Positions 25,619 to 33,276 are shown, numbered from the stretch's first letter. The stretch is DNA of 38,815 bases from Aridibacter famidurans (GCA_024103495.1 JAGFIQ010000037.1:1-38815), one strand, 5' to 3'. Program-made: numbers and translations. The notes: generated from the sequence alone by a model not told the origin.

Positions 25619-26074
25619 ATGAGCGGAGAAACAAGGAGCCACATTTATCAGATCGACCTTGAAGCGGACCCCGAGACGGTGTTTGAAGCTTTGATAACGC
25701 CTTCCGCGATCTGCGGCTGGTGGGGCGCGAGCACCGCCATCGTGCTCCCCGAAAAAGGCGGTTTCTGGAACGCGGCGTGGGGAGACGCGGACGATCCCGA
25801 CTACATCACCTTTCACAGGATCACCGAGTACGATTACCCGAACGTGATAGAGCTCGATGAGACCCGTTACTACACAAAGTTCGAGCCGCCGCCTTTCGAC
25901 CTGAACGTAAAGGCTCGCTTCGAGGTCGATCCCATCTCCGACCGCCTGACCTCGATCCGCGTTATCCAGAGCGGCTTCCCGCAGGACGAGATCGCCGACG
26001 AGTTCTACGCCGCGTGTGAAAAGGGCTGGCACGACACGTTCGAGGGCCTGCGGAAATACATAGGGTCCGCCTGA
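25619..26074 (+). CDS. SRPBCC / AHSA1-family protein
   Basis: 151 residues starting MSGETRSHIYQIDLEADPETVFEAL, with the AHSA1 signature of an early WWG motif (ICGWWGAST) and the terminal GWHDTFEGLRKYI helix. It is a START-like ligand- or partner-binding domain. The start at 25619 fits the domain; an in-frame start at 25568 would add 17 residues from the repeat arm. It heads a plus-strand run: GNAT follows after four bases, VOC two bases after that. Specific function not predictable. Confidence 0.85.
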   Translation: MSGETRSHIYQIDLEADPETVFEALITPSAICGWWGASTAIVLPEKGGFWNAAWGDADDPDYITFHRITEYDYPNVIELDETRYYTKFEPPPFDLNVKARFEVDPISDRLTSIRVIQSGFPQDEIADEFYAACEKGWHDTFEGLRKYIGSA

Positions 26075-26078
26075 ATCG

Positions 26079-26642
26079 ATGGAACTGAGATTTGAGCCTC
26101 TGACTCCCGCTTCGTGGGACCGGTTCGAACTGTTGTTCGGCGAGAAGGGAGGATGCGCCGGGTGCTGGTGTATGTACTGGCGGCTGACCAGAAAGGAATT
26201 CGAGGCCGGTTCGGGCGAAGCGAACAGAAAGGCGATGAAGGCGATCGTCGATGGAGGGTCGGTTCCGGGCATCATCGCCTTCGACGGCAAAACGCCTGCC
26301 GGATGGTGCGCGGTGGCTCCCCGGAGCGAGTATTCGGCGCTCGAAAGATCGAGGATCCTGAAACCGGTCGATGAAAAGGAAGTCTGGTCGGTCTCGTGTT
26401 TCTTCATCGACCGGAAATACCGCGGCAGAGGCGTCGCCTCCGCGCTTCTGAGAGCGGCGGTCGAACACGCTTCGGATCGAGGAGCGAAGATCGTCGAGGG
26501 CTATCCGGTCGAGCCGAAGGACGGCAAGCGTTATCCGCCTGCGTTCGCCTGGCACGGCGTGTCCGAGATCTTCCTGAGTGCGGGATTTCGCGAGGTCGCG
26601 AGGCGCTCCGAAACAAGGCCTATAATGCGGATCGAAGTCTAG
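26079..26642 (+). CDS. GNAT-family N-acetyltransferase
   Basis: 187 residues. The acetyl-CoA pyrophosphate-binding motif A is clear (SVSCFFIDRKYRGRGVASAL), followed by the acceptor-side YPPAFAWHGVSEIFLSAGF. The N-terminal region has an unusual Cys-rich CAGCWCMYW stretch near residue 28, as in a known GNAT subgroup. The acceptor cannot be predicted. Its 3' end contains TATAAT (26622-26627), which may be chance, 17 bases before the next ATG. Likely cotranscribed with the SRPBCC and VOC genes on either side. Confidence 0.88.
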   Translation: MELRFEPLTPASWDRFELLFGEKGGCAGCWCMYWRLTRKEFEAGSGEANRKAMKAIVDGGSVPGIIAFDGKTPAGWCAVAPRSEYSALERSRILKPVDEKEVWSVSCFFIDRKYRGRGVASALLRAAVEHASDRGAKIVEGYPVEPKDGKRYPPAFAWHGVSEIFLSAGFREVARRSETRPIMRIEV

Positions 26643-26644
26643 TT

Positions 26645-27013
26645 ATGAGTTTGAAAGTAAAGGATCTGCGGGTCTTTGTGCCCGCCAGGGATTTTGAAGA
26701 GAGTCTGAGATTCTACGAGGCGATCGGCTTCAAGAAGAAGTGGCAGCACGAGGACGCTCTCGCCGAACTGCAGATCGGACGGCACAGGATCTGGCTGCAG
26801 AACTACTACGTGAAGGAGTGGGCGGAGAATTTCATGATCTCGATCGAGGTTGACGACACGGCTGAATGGTGGCGGATGATCAACGACCTGATCGTGCGCG
26901 ACAAGTTCGATTCGATTCGCGTTAAGCCTCCGAAAGAGGAGCCCTGGGGCGCTACGATCACGTACTGCTGGGACCCGAGCGGGGTGCTGATCCATTTTAC
27001 GCAGGATACGTAG
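26645..27013 (+). CDS. VOC-family (bleomycin-resistance-like) protein
   Basis: 122 residues: LRVFVPARDFEESLRFYEAIGFKKKW, an EL...IWLQNYYVKEW core, and the closing WGATITYCWDPSGVLIHF, i.e. one VOC domain of the bleomycin-resistance/dioxygenase type. Two bases separate it from the GNAT stop. The TAG stop codon is also part of the GTAG foot of a REP-like hairpin (27010-27034), so the repeat either inserted at the stop or supplied it. Substrate unknown. Confidence 0.85.
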   Translation: MSLKVKDLRVFVPARDFEESLRFYEAIGFKKKWQHEDALAELQIGRHRIWLQNYYVKEWAENFMISIEVDDTAEWWRMINDLIVRDKFDSIRVKPPKEEPWGATITYCWDPSGVLIHFTQDT

Positions 27014-27034
27014 GGGCAGGGCTTGTCCCTGCCC
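27010..27034 (+). repeat. REP-like hairpin, GTAG + 8-bp stem class, overlapping a stop codon
   Basis: GTAG foot (27010-27013), stem GGGCAGGG, loop CTTGT, stem CCCTGCCC, eight perfect pairs. The TAG of the foot is the stop codon of the VOC gene. Confidence 0.88.
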
Positions 27035-27041
27035 TCCAACC

Positions 27042-27093
27042 GTTTAGAGCAGGGCTTCGCCCTGCCTTGGCAGCGCAGAGCGCTGCTCTAAAC
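27042..27093. repeat. GTTTAGAGCAG inverted repeat enclosing two hairpins
   Basis: Eleven-base perfect arms GTTTAGAGCAG (27042-27052) and CTGCTCTAAAC (27083-27093). Inside are AGGGC-TTC-GCCCT (27051-27063) and CAGCGC-AGA-GCGCTG (27071-27085). A degenerate relative follows at about 27112-27162, ending CGCTCTAAAC. Related GTTTAGAGCAG copies lie at 35832 and 35922. Confidence 0.8.
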
Positions 27094-27200
27094 GGGTTCA
27101 TTTTTTCGGTTTTGCGCTGGGCTTCGCGCTGCCTTAGAAGCGCGAAGTGGCGCTCTAAACAGTTGATTGTGCAATACTTATACCCTTGGAGGATATGTTG

Positions 27201-27677
27201 ATGAACCGAGCGTTTTTTCTCTTTGCACTTCTGCTTTCCTTTTCGATCTCCGCTTTCGCACAGGACAAGGCCGAGAAGCCCAAGGTCGCCGACCTTGCCT
27301 GGTTCTCCGGCTGCTGGCAGATGGAGCGCGCGCCCGGAAGGGTCACCTACGAGCAATGGACCTCTCCCGCGGGGATAATGATCGGGATGGGGTATTCGAA
27401 GCGCGACGACAAGATCGTCAGCCACGAATTCCTTAGGATCATCGAGAAGGAGGGCGATGTTTACTACGTCGCGATCCCGTCCGGCCAGAAGGAAACCGCC
27501 TTTAAGCTCACCTCGCACAAGGACGGAGTTGCGATCTTCGAAAATCCCGAGCACGACTTTCCGCAGAAGATCACTTACACTCGCGGCTCGACTGGCATCA
27601 CCGCCCGAGTCGAGGGTATGAGCAACGGCCAGATGCGGGGCTTCGATCTGGTTTTCAAGCCTTCTGAGTGCGGGTAG
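27201..27677 (+). CDS. Exported DUF6265-like protein
   Basis: 158 residues: signal peptide MNRAFFLFALLLSFSISAFA, then LAWFSGCWQMERAPGRVTYEQW and FENPEHDFPQKITYTR, the pattern of the DUF6265 family of small beta-rich secreted proteins of unknown role. I start at 27201 because GGAGGA lies seven bases upstream; the ATG at 27195 is too close to it. The gene is followed after nine bases by a GTAG hairpin. Confidence 0.83.
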   Translation: MNRAFFLFALLLSFSISAFAQDKAEKPKVADLAWFSGCWQMERAPGRVTYEQWTSPAGIMIGMGYSKRDDKIVSHEFLRIIEKEGDVYYVAIPSGQKETAFKLTSHKDGVAIFENPEHDFPQKITYTRGSTGITARVEGMSNGQMRGFDLVFKPSECG

Positions 27678-27686
27678 AGTTGGAAC

Positions 27687-27711
27687 GTAGGGGCAGCCCT
27701 TGTGGCTGCCT
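27687..27711 (+). repeat. REP-like hairpin, GTAG + 8-bp stem class, upstream of the RAYT gene
   Basis: GTAG foot (27687-27690), stem GGGCAGCC, loop CTTGT, stem GGCTGCCT (seven pairs plus a terminal G-T). It faces the RAYT gene and is mirrored by the inverted copy at 28837-28861. Confidence 0.85.
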
Positions 27712-27795
27712 GTGAGCGAAGCGAAAAAATTCTCCTATACCGTTGAAATGTAGGATCACCAAGAAAAATTAGGTCTTAAGGAGCCTCACCCTCCG

Positions 27796-28269
27796 ATGAA
27801 ACACCTCACTTTCACACGAAAGGAGTCGATCCGCCTGCGCGGGTTCGATTACTCCGCCAATAGCATTTACTTCGTCACGATCGTTGTTCGCGATAGAAGA
27901 GTAGTGTTTGAGAACAAACAACTTGCATCGAAAACCGTAGAGTGTTTGCTGGAACTCCGGGAAAAGTACTGCTTTCGACTCTATTGCTATTGCTTAATGC
28001 CGGACCATTTTCACGCGCTTATTTCCCCGGGGGAATCCGGCAAGACGCTTGGGCAAATCTGCGGAGCGTTCAAGAGTTTGTCCACGCGAATCTCCTGGGA
28101 TTGGTATGAAGGGAAACTGTGGCAACGTCAGTACCATGACCACATAGTCAGGAACTCGGAAGACTTCTGCCATTGTGTAGAGTATGTACTGGATAATCCA
28201 GTCGAAGCCGGTCTCGTATTAGAACGTGACCAATGGTCTTATTCGGGTAGGGTTGACTACCTGGAATAA
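27796..28269 (+). mobile_element. REP-associated tyrosine transposase (RAYT, Y1/HUH family), intact gene
   Basis: 157-residue Y1 (HUH) single-strand DNA transposase. The metal-binding HUH is His71-Phe-His73 in LMPDHFHALI, and the nucleophilic tyrosine is most likely Tyr113 in WQRQYHDHIVRN, with the conserved YVLDNPVEAGLV helix after it. Size and motifs match the REP-associated tyrosine transposases, which in other bacteria cut and join REP hairpins at a GTAG or GGAG foot. Four hairpins with exactly such a foot lie in this window, two of them bracketing this gene in opposite orientation. Base composition is lower in GC than its neighbours (about 45% over 27901-27960). AAGGAG lies 12 bases upstream of the ATG. 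The reading frame appears complete. Confidence 0.93.
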
Positions 28270-28310
28270 GTTTCTGACTAGCATTGCTCCAATACGTGTG
28301 TTTCGACATT

Positions 28311-28895
28311 ATGGGTATTTTGACCAGAGTTCTTACTCTAGTCGGTGGTTGGGTTGGCACCGTTCCGATCTTTTCGATTCCCACCATCATCGCCGCTCTC
28401 TTTCTGTCAGTTTCGGTCTTAGGTCAGAGTACTGCTGTCGAAAAATGCAAGGTAGAGGGGAAAACGGGAAAGTACAAGTTGATCTCGGAAGCGTGGTCAG
28501 GGACCGTATCGAAGGATGACCCGACCGATGATGTGCTCATGGTATTTATTCAGCTAGAGCCGGAAAGGTTCAATACTGAAGAGTTGCGGCGTGTCGCGGC
28601 ACGGATAAATCGAGTCTATTGCAAGACTATCAGAGTTCAGGCAGTTTTCTTTGAAGACATAGATTCGTTCTCCAAGTACTTTAGCCCGGACTATCTGTTG
28701 CGCCCTAACGAATGCGTCAGAGGCTTCTATTCTTTCGACAGAGAAGAGCGATCGGCCAAATTGGAGTTCTCCACAAAGCTTGGGAATCCGACGACCGAGA
28801 CACAGATGGATATCGAGATCGCGCCTTTCGGCGCACGGACAGGGACAAGCCCTGTCCCTACAAATCTTTTTTTGCTAGAATTGCGCCGCCCATGA
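28311..28895 (+). CDS. Hypothetical exported protein with REP-derived C-terminus
   Basis: About 194 residues if started at 28311; an alternative in-frame start is 28284. A hydrophobic segment (FSIPTIIAALFLSVSVLG) may be a late signal peptide or anchor. The central part (VEKCKVEGKTGKYKLISEAW, LRRVAARINRVYCKTIRV) matches no family I recognise. The last ~20 residues (RTGTSPVPTNLF...) are encoded by the inverted REP hairpin at 28837-28861 and flanking bases, so the original stop has probably been lost. The stop overlaps the AraC start (ATGA). Lower GC and position inside the RAYT/REP bracket suggest a foreign or decaying gene. Confidence 0.55.
   Translation: MGILTRVLTLVGGWVGTVPIFSIPTIIAALFLSVSVLGQSTAVEKCKVEGKTGKYKLISEAWSGTVSKDDPTDDVLMVFIQLEPERFNTEELRRVAARINRVYCKTIRVQAVFFEDIDSFSKYFSPDYLLRPNECVRGFYSFDREERSAKLEFSTKLGNPTTETQMDIEIAPFGARTGTSPVPTNLFLLELRRP
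28837..28861 (-). repeat. REP-like hairpin, GTAG + 8-bp stem class, inverted, inside a reading frame
   Basis: On the minus strand: GTAG, stem GGACAGGG, loop CTTGT, stem CCCTGTCC, eight perfect pairs. On the plus strand the hairpin is followed by AAATCTTTTTTT, so it could also act as a terminator before the AraC-type gene. Confidence 0.87.
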
Positions 28896-29710
28896 TCTTC
28901 GAGATGCACATTCCCGGGCCTCCCCTTTGCGAGTTCGTCCAGAACTTCTTCTTCTTCGACGACTTCGTCACATCCAGTCTCATCGAGCGGTTCCTGCCTG
29001 ACGGGAACACCGAGATCATAATCAGTCTGAGGGACGATGCGGAGCACGTTTACGATAACGAATCCTTGAAAGAGATCCAGACTTGCCGGAATGGATGGGC
29101 CTCGGGCCTGAGGACCCGTCCGATATCGATCCCCGCAGGAAACGGGACTTCAAAGCTGGTGATCGTCTTCCGGAAAGGAATGGCGCATCCGTTCTTCCCA
29201 ATCCCAATGAGCGAGCTCGCGAACACGGTTGTCGATGCCGACCGGATATGGGGAAGCGAGTTCGGAATCCTGCGCGAAAGGCTTCTGGCGGAAGCGACCC
29301 CTTCCGGAAAGTTCCGGCTCGTCGAAGGATTTCTCGCGAAACACCTGAACTCCGACACCGAGCTGAATCCTTGCGTCGAGTATGCGGTAAACGGCATCGG
29401 CGCGGATCCTTCACGCACCAACCTCGCAAAACTCAGCGACAAGATCGGCTACTCGCAGAAACACCTGATCACGATGTTCAAGAACAACGTCGGCACGACC
29501 CCTAAGTCGTATCTGCGGGTGATCAGATTCCAGAGGGTCATCGAGCAGATCGAAGAAACGGACATCCCCGACTGGTCGGCGATCGCTCTCGACGCGGGCT
29601 TCTACGACCAGGCGCACTTCAACAACGATTTCAGGTCGCTCTCCGGATTCACGCCTAACGAGTACGTCGCGAAGAAGACCGACGCACTGAATTACGTCCC
29701 CGTCCTTTAG
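28892..29710 (+). CDS. AraC-family transcriptional regulator (DUF6597-type sensor domain)
   Basis: 272 residues. The N-terminal half (FFFFDDFVTSSLIERFLPDG, TEIIISLRDD) is of the DUF6597 type found before AraC DNA-binding domains. The C-terminal ~100 residues contain two helix-turn-helix units: NLAKLSDKIGYSQKHLITMF and WSAIALDAGFYDQAHFNNDF, followed by the conserved SGFTPNEYV. It is a DNA-binding regulator, probably of nearby small genes, but its targets are unknown. I choose 28892 as start because the sensor domain begins there. TAGAAT lies ten bases upstream and may be a -10 element. Confidence 0.88.
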   Translation: MIFEMHIPGPPLCEFVQNFFFFDDFVTSSLIERFLPDGNTEIIISLRDDAEHVYDNESLKEIQTCRNGWASGLRTRPISIPAGNGTSKLVIVFRKGMAHPFFPIPMSELANTVVDADRIWGSEFGILRERLLAEATPSGKFRLVEGFLAKHLNSDTELNPCVEYAVNGIGADPSRTNLAKLSDKIGYSQKHLITMFKNNVGTTPKSYLRVIRFQRVIEQIEETDIPDWSAIALDAGFYDQAHFNNDFRSLSGFTPNEYVAKKTDALNYVPVL

Positions 29711-29747
29711 GTAAATATTTTCCAATACCGGGGTTTTCCGGCGGAGC

Positions 29748-29753
29748 TAGAAT
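29748..29753 (+). promoter_or_regulatory. Possible -10 element TAGAAT
   Basis: TAGAAT nine bases before the DUF1761 ATG. The same hexamer occurs at 28876, 30176 and 36029, each shortly upstream of a start codon. No consistent -35 box was found, so this is tentative. Confidence 0.3.
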
Positions 29754-29762
29754 GCCCGCACT

Positions 29763-30170
29763 ATGGAAAACTTCTACATCAATCATCTTGCCGTTTTTGT
29801 CTGCGCGCTGATGAGCCTTGTTATCGGCGCGTTCTGGTGGTCGCCGATCCTCTTCGCCAAAGCGTGGCAGAAGGAGGTCGGGCTGACCGACGAACAGCTG
29901 AAGAACGCCAGCCCTTTGAAGACGTTCGGAGGCTCGTTCGTCCTGGCTTACATTATCTCGTACAACCTGGCGTTCTTCCTCGCCGCGCCCGGGACCACCT
30001 GGCAGTGGGGCGTCGTCGCGGGGCTTCTTGCAGGAGTCGGATGGGTCGTTACGACGTTCATCATCATCGGCCTGTTCGAACAGCGTTCGTTCAAGTACCT
30101 GGCGATCAATTGCGGCTATGTCACGGTCTATTTCGCGGTGATCGGGTTTATCTTGGGTATCTGGCGGTAA
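29763..30170 (+). CDS. DUF1761 membrane protein
   Basis: 135 residues, four predicted membrane segments: INHLAVFVCALMSLVIGAFWW, LAYIISYNLAFFLAAP, WGVVAGLLAGVGWVVTTFII and YLAINCGYVTVYFAVIGFIL. The opening FWWSPILFAKAWQKEVGLT and the overall length match the DUF1761 family of small integral membrane proteins, function unknown. It stands between the AraC regulator and a VOC gene on the same strand, with 35 bases to the latter. Confidence 0.87.
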   Translation: MENFYINHLAVFVCALMSLVIGAFWWSPILFAKAWQKEVGLTDEQLKNASPLKTFGGSFVLAYIISYNLAFFLAAPGTTWQWGVVAGLLAGVGWVVTTFIIIGLFEQRSFKYLAINCGYVTVYFAVIGFILGIWR

Positions 30171-30205
30171 AGCGTTAGAATCTGCGGCTACGAAGGAGAA
30201 AGATT

Positions 30206-30589
30206 ATGGACAAGAATTCACATACCGTCAGCTGGTTCGAGATCCCGGTTTCGGACATGGACCGTGCCCGGAAGTTCTACGAGACGATATTCGACATCGA
30301 GATGCAGGAGCTTCCGATGCCCGAATTCAAGATGGTCGCTTTCCCGATGGATATGGGGAGCGGTCACGTGCACGGGGCTCTCTGCCAGCACGAGATGTAC
30401 ACTCCCTCTCAGGACGGGGTGGTCGTTTATCTGAACGCGAACCCGGAGATCCAGAAGGTGATCGACCGGATCGAAGACGCCGGAGGAACGATCGTCATTC
30501 CGAAAACACAGATCAGCGAGGAGATCGGGTATATGGCGTTCTTCACGGACAGCGAGGGAAACCGCGTCGCCCTGCACGCGGAGGGGTGA
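30206..30589 (+). CDS. VOC-family protein
   Basis: 127 residues: VSWFEIPVSDMDRARKFYETIF, a central VVVYLNANPEIQKVIDRIEDAGG and the closing GYMAFFTDSEGNRVALH make one full VOC domain of the glyoxalase/dioxygenase superfamily, close to the YdcJ/27-kDa antigen-like group often found beside AraC and ECF genes. AAGGAG lies seven bases before the ATG. Substrate unknown. Confidence 0.88.
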   Translation: MDKNSHTVSWFEIPVSDMDRARKFYETIFDIEMQELPMPEFKMVAFPMDMGSGHVHGALCQHEMYTPSQDGVVVYLNANPEIQKVIDRIEDAGGTIVIPKTQISEEIGYMAFFTDSEGNRVALHAEG

Positions 30590-30598
30590 ACAACGTTT

Positions 30599-30630
30599 CA
30601 GTTGCCCCCCGCTGAAGCGGGGGGCAATTG
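30599..30630. terminator. Strong hairpin between convergent genes, probable terminator
   Basis: Stem TTGCCCCCCGC (30602-30612) and GCGGGGGGCAA (30617-30627), loop TGAA, eleven perfect pairs extendable by three. It lies ten bases after the VOC stop and 59 bases before the sigma-factor stop. There is no long T tract on either side, so a rho-independent role is less certain than at 8082. Confidence 0.6.
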
Positions 30631-30688
30631 ATGCGCTCTGCCTTTGAAGAGGCACCAGTTGGAGCCACATCCCCGGGGATCTTCCCGG

Positions 30689-31972
30689 TCAAACTCCTTC
30701 CGATCCCTTCGCCCCGATCTCTTCACGTCTTTTCCGCAGAAACCGCTTCACTGCCTCGTTCTCGACAAGCCCCGCGGCGAATTCGTAAGATCGCAGCGCG
30801 TCTTCGCCGAGTCCCGTCCGCCGCTGAAGCTCGGCGAGCGTAACGTGGTACGGGTAGTAGGCCTCAAGTTTCTCGTCTGCCAGCGTTTGAAGTTCCTCAA
30901 GTGCCTTGTCCGGTCCCTCGACCTCCGCGAGAGCGATGATCCTGTTGAGCGCCGCGATCTGAGAGTACCGCCGTTCGAGGAGCCTGTCGTACGCTTCCAG
31001 AAGCGCGCGCCAGTCGGTCGACCCGTAGTCTTCCGAAACGGCGTGGTACGAGGCGATCTCGGCCTCGAGGTGATAATCGCTGATCTCGCTGCCGCTCGCC
31101 GAGGACCGGAAGTGCCGCAGACCTTCCGCGATCATCTTCCTGTCCCACAGAGACCTGTCCTGGTCGGGGAGAATGGTCAGCGTTCCGCCCTCGCCGCTTC
31201 TCGCCGGAAGCCTCGAGGCCTGAAAAAGGAACAACGCCGCAAGCGCGTGGACCTTTGGCTGAGAAGTGAGCGGATGGTCGGCGAGGAGCCTTGCAAGCCG
31301 GATCGCTTCGTGACAAAGGTCCGTCCGAACCGCACTCTCGCCTCCGGATGCCGAATAGCCCTCGTTGAACATCAGATAGAGCACCTTCAGCACCGATTCA
31401 AGCCTGGGCCCAAGTTCCGAAGGAGCCGGGATCTCCATCCTCGCGCCCTCATCCCGCAGTTTCTTCTTTGCGCGGACGAGCATTTTCGCGACCGCGTCCT
31501 TGTTTGAAAGGAACGCGACGGCAATCTCGCCGACGCTGAAACCGCCGACCGTCTTAAGTGTCAGCGCGATGCGGCTGTCGGGGGTCAGCGCAGGATGGCA
31601 GCAGGCGAAGATCATCTGGAGCTGGTCTTCGCGTATCTCTTTCTCGAAAGCCGTGTCGACGCTGGAACCGGCTGACCGCGCCCAGGCGTCGAGCAGTCTC
31701 GACCCTTCTTCCAGATCCGCGTCGCGCGAGCTCTTTCTGAGGCGGTCGAGGATGTTGTTCTTGGCGACCTGGATCAGCCAGGCCCTAGGGTTGTCGGGAA
31801 GTCCCTTGTAACTCCAGTGGCTGAGCGCGCGGAGCATCGATTCCTGGATCGCGTCCTCGATCAGATCGATCTTTCCGAAGCCGAAAATGCGGGTCAAAAC
31901 GGCCGTCATCTGCCCGGCGTGACGCCGGAACAGATGATCGACCGATTCAGTAATCTGATCATAGCCGGGCAT
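30689..31972 (-). CDS. ECF sigma factor of the ECF42 type with C-terminal extension
   Basis: 427 residues. Region 2 (about 13-85, with LIEDAIQESMLRALSHW) and region 4 (about 115-175, with LTLKTVGGFSVGEIAVAFL and MLVRAKKKLRD) are followed by a ~240-residue helical extension with the hallmarks FACCHPALTPDSRIALTL and VLYLMFNEGYSASGG. This is the ECF42-type layout (DUF6596-containing), in which the C-terminal extension is needed for activity and no classical anti-sigma factor is used. Partner genes encode DGPF/YCII-related proteins, as here: the DGPF gene ends three bases upstream. Typical regulons are the DGPF genes themselves; a wider regulon cannot be seen. Confidence 0.92.
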   Translation of the reverse strand: MPGYDQITESVDHLFRRHAGQMTAVLTRIFGFGKIDLIEDAIQESMLRALSHWSYKGLPDNPRAWLIQVAKNNILDRLRKSSRDADLEEGSRLLDAWARSAGSSVDTAFEKEIREDQLQMIFACCHPALTPDSRIALTLKTVGGFSVGEIAVAFLSNKDAVAKMLVRAKKKLRDEGARMEIPAPSELGPRLESVLKVLYLMFNEGYSASGGESAVRTDLCHEAIRLARLLADHPLTSQPKVHALAALFLFQASRLPARSGEGGTLTILPDQDRSLWDRKMIAEGLRHFRSSASGSEISDYHLEAEIASYHAVSEDYGSTDWRALLEAYDRLLERRYSQIAALNRIIALAEVEGPDKALEELQTLADEKLEAYYPYHVTLAELQRRTGLGEDALRSYEFAAGLVENEAVKRFLRKRREEIGAKGSEGV

Positions 31973-31975
31973 CGG

Positions 31976-32329
31976 TCAACGGTGGTTATCGATCTTACGG
32001 AGCTCGATCCGGCCGCCGTATTTCAGGTGAGGGCAGTCCTTCGAGATCTCGACCGCCTCGTCGTAATCGGCGGCTTTGATGGCGAAGTAGCCTCCGAGCA
32101 CCTCCTTGGCCTCCGTGTACGGCCCGTCGGTCACCCTGATCGCTCCATCGTCGAGTACGAGATGGCGGCCGTCGTCGTCCGCGAGCTTCTCGCCTCCTAG
32201 CAGCCGTCCCTGTTCCGCGATCTTGTCGCGCCAGGCGACGTACTCGGCGATAATTCCCTGGATCTCTTCCGGGGAAAGGTCCCCTTGTTGAGTGGTCCTG
32301 TCGTGAAGCAGAAGCATGAATCCTTCCAT
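31976..32329 (-). CDS. DGPF/YCII-related protein, ECF42 partner
   Basis: 117 residues. The motif DGPYTEAKEVLGGYFAIKA is the DGPF signature of the YCII-related family, and it stands directly before the ECF42-type sigma gene, the usual arrangement for this pair. AGGAG lies about ten bases before the ATG. Genes of this type are the commonest targets of ECF42 sigma factors, so this operon is probably autoregulated; its molecular function is not known. Confidence 0.92.
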   Translation of the reverse strand: MEGFMLLLHDRTTQQGDLSPEEIQGIIAEYVAWRDKIAEQGRLLGGEKLADDDGRHLVLDDGAIRVTDGPYTEAKEVLGGYFAIKAADYDEAVEISKDCPHLKYGGRIELRKIDNHR

Positions 32330-32441
32330 CGTTTTTGTCTCCTTTCGTCTGTTGAATGTTATACGAAACTCTCGGTTTCAGGGACTAGACGAACGGGGGC
32401 GGGGGAAATGGACGTGATGGAATAGATCGTGAATCGTGAAT

Positions 32442-32522
32442 AGAGTCTGGCGAGTCTGGCGGGTCTGGCGGGTCAGATGAGTCTGTAGAGTCTGTCGGGT
32501 TTGGCGAGTCTGTCGGGTCCGG
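32442..32522. repeat. 9-bp tandem array, 9 units (CGAGTCTGG type)
   Basis: Nine in-phase units with no indel: AGAGTCTGG, CGAGTCTGG, CGGGTCTGG, CGGGTCAGA, TGAGTCTGT, AGAGTCTGT, CGGGTTTGG, CGAGTCTGT, CGGGTCCGG. Confidence 0.92.
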
Positions 32523-32737
32523 AGGCCACGAAGCGGCAGTATATCAGTAGCGTTATATCGGGCCGTAGCGGCTCTGGTGATCCGAATGAATCGATCGATG
32601 TGTCGATATATCACGCAATTGCTGCGCTAAGCGCGATTCGTCGCCGACGCTATCCGTGGGCGAAGCCCTGCGGGCTTGTCCGCGGCTAAAGCCAGATCGT
32701 CGCTTCGCGAATCCGCATCGGACAACGGCTGGGCGAT

Positions 32738-32793
32738 CGGTCCGTGATCCTCGGTCCCTGATCAATGGTCCCTGGTTCCTGGTCAATGGTCCT
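32738..32793. repeat. 7-bp tandem array, 8 units (GGTCCCT/GATCAAT type)
   Basis: CGGTCCG, TGATCCT, CGGTCCC, TGATCAA, TGGTCCC, TGGTTCC, TGGTCAA, TGGTCCT in one phase. Units alternate between GGTCC and GATC forms, as in the array at 24441. Confidence 0.88.
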
Positions 32794-32856
32794 CGCTCAG
32801 TTCTTCGTGGTATTTTTGTCCGGAATTTTTATGAATTTTCGGAGGCAGGACTACTA

Positions 32857-33276
32857 ATGGGAAACCACAGAATTTGGATCAAGATCACGGCGGTGCTGCA
32901 GCTTCTAACTGCCGCCGCGCATTCTCTAAGCTTTCTTATGCCGTTAGTAGCGGAGAATGAAACCGAGAAACAGTTGATAGATCTGATAACCGGGTACAAG
33001 AAGGACATGGGACTCGGGTTCGATCCCACATTTCAGGAGCTGTTCACGGCGCTGAGCGCTTGCTTCCCGCTTCTCTATTTGTTCGGAGCCGTGCTGCTTT
33101 TCTACCTTCTGAAGAAGAACATCGACGCCGGGGTATTGAAGGGCGTGCTGAACATCAGCCTGATCGTGTTCGGGATCTGCTTTGTTGTGATGCTGGTGTT
33201 CACTTTCCCGCCGCCGATCCTGATGACGGGTCTCGTGTTCCTCGGGCTAGTCGTATCAAGACTGGCAGTACGGTGA
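32857..33276 (+). CDS. Small four-helix membrane protein (LIC_13387-like)
   Basis: 139 residues with four hydrophobic segments: ITAVLQLLTAAAHSLSFL, FPLLYLFGAVLLFYLL, VLNISLIVFGICFVVMLVF and PPILMTGLVFLGLVVS. It resembles the LIC_13387 family of uncharacterised membrane proteins. I start at 32857 (GGAGG lies 11 bases upstream); the open frame continues upstream into repeat DNA. A 9-bp array begins on the base after its TGA stop. No function can be assigned. Confidence 0.8.
   Translation: MGNHRIWIKITAVLQLLTAAAHSLSFLMPLVAENETEKQLIDLITGYKKDMGLGFDPTFQELFTALSACFPLLYLFGAVLLFYLLKKNIDAGVLKGVLNISLIVFGICFVVMLVFTFPPPILMTGLVFLGLVVSRLAVR

Larger units (their letters stand above)
32330..32856. repeat. Long divergent spacer with 9-bp and 7-bp arrays and a hairpin-element copy
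   Basis: No convincing gene. The left end should hold the promoter of the ECF42 operon. Then come two to three GAATCGT heptamers (about 32424-32441), a 9-unit 9-bp array (32442-32522), a degenerate copy of the multi-hairpin element (32652-32712) and an 8-unit 7-bp array (32738-32793). Confidence 0.75.

Noticed and set aside
26622..26627. TATAAT as an internal promoter for the VOC gene
   Set aside because: It is explained by coding for the end of the acetyltransferase and no -35 sequence is found at 16-18 bases; noted only as a possibility.
32442..32522. Regular repeats suggesting a CRISPR array
   Set aside because: Units are only 9 bases, contiguous, without spacers, and no cas gene is in the window.
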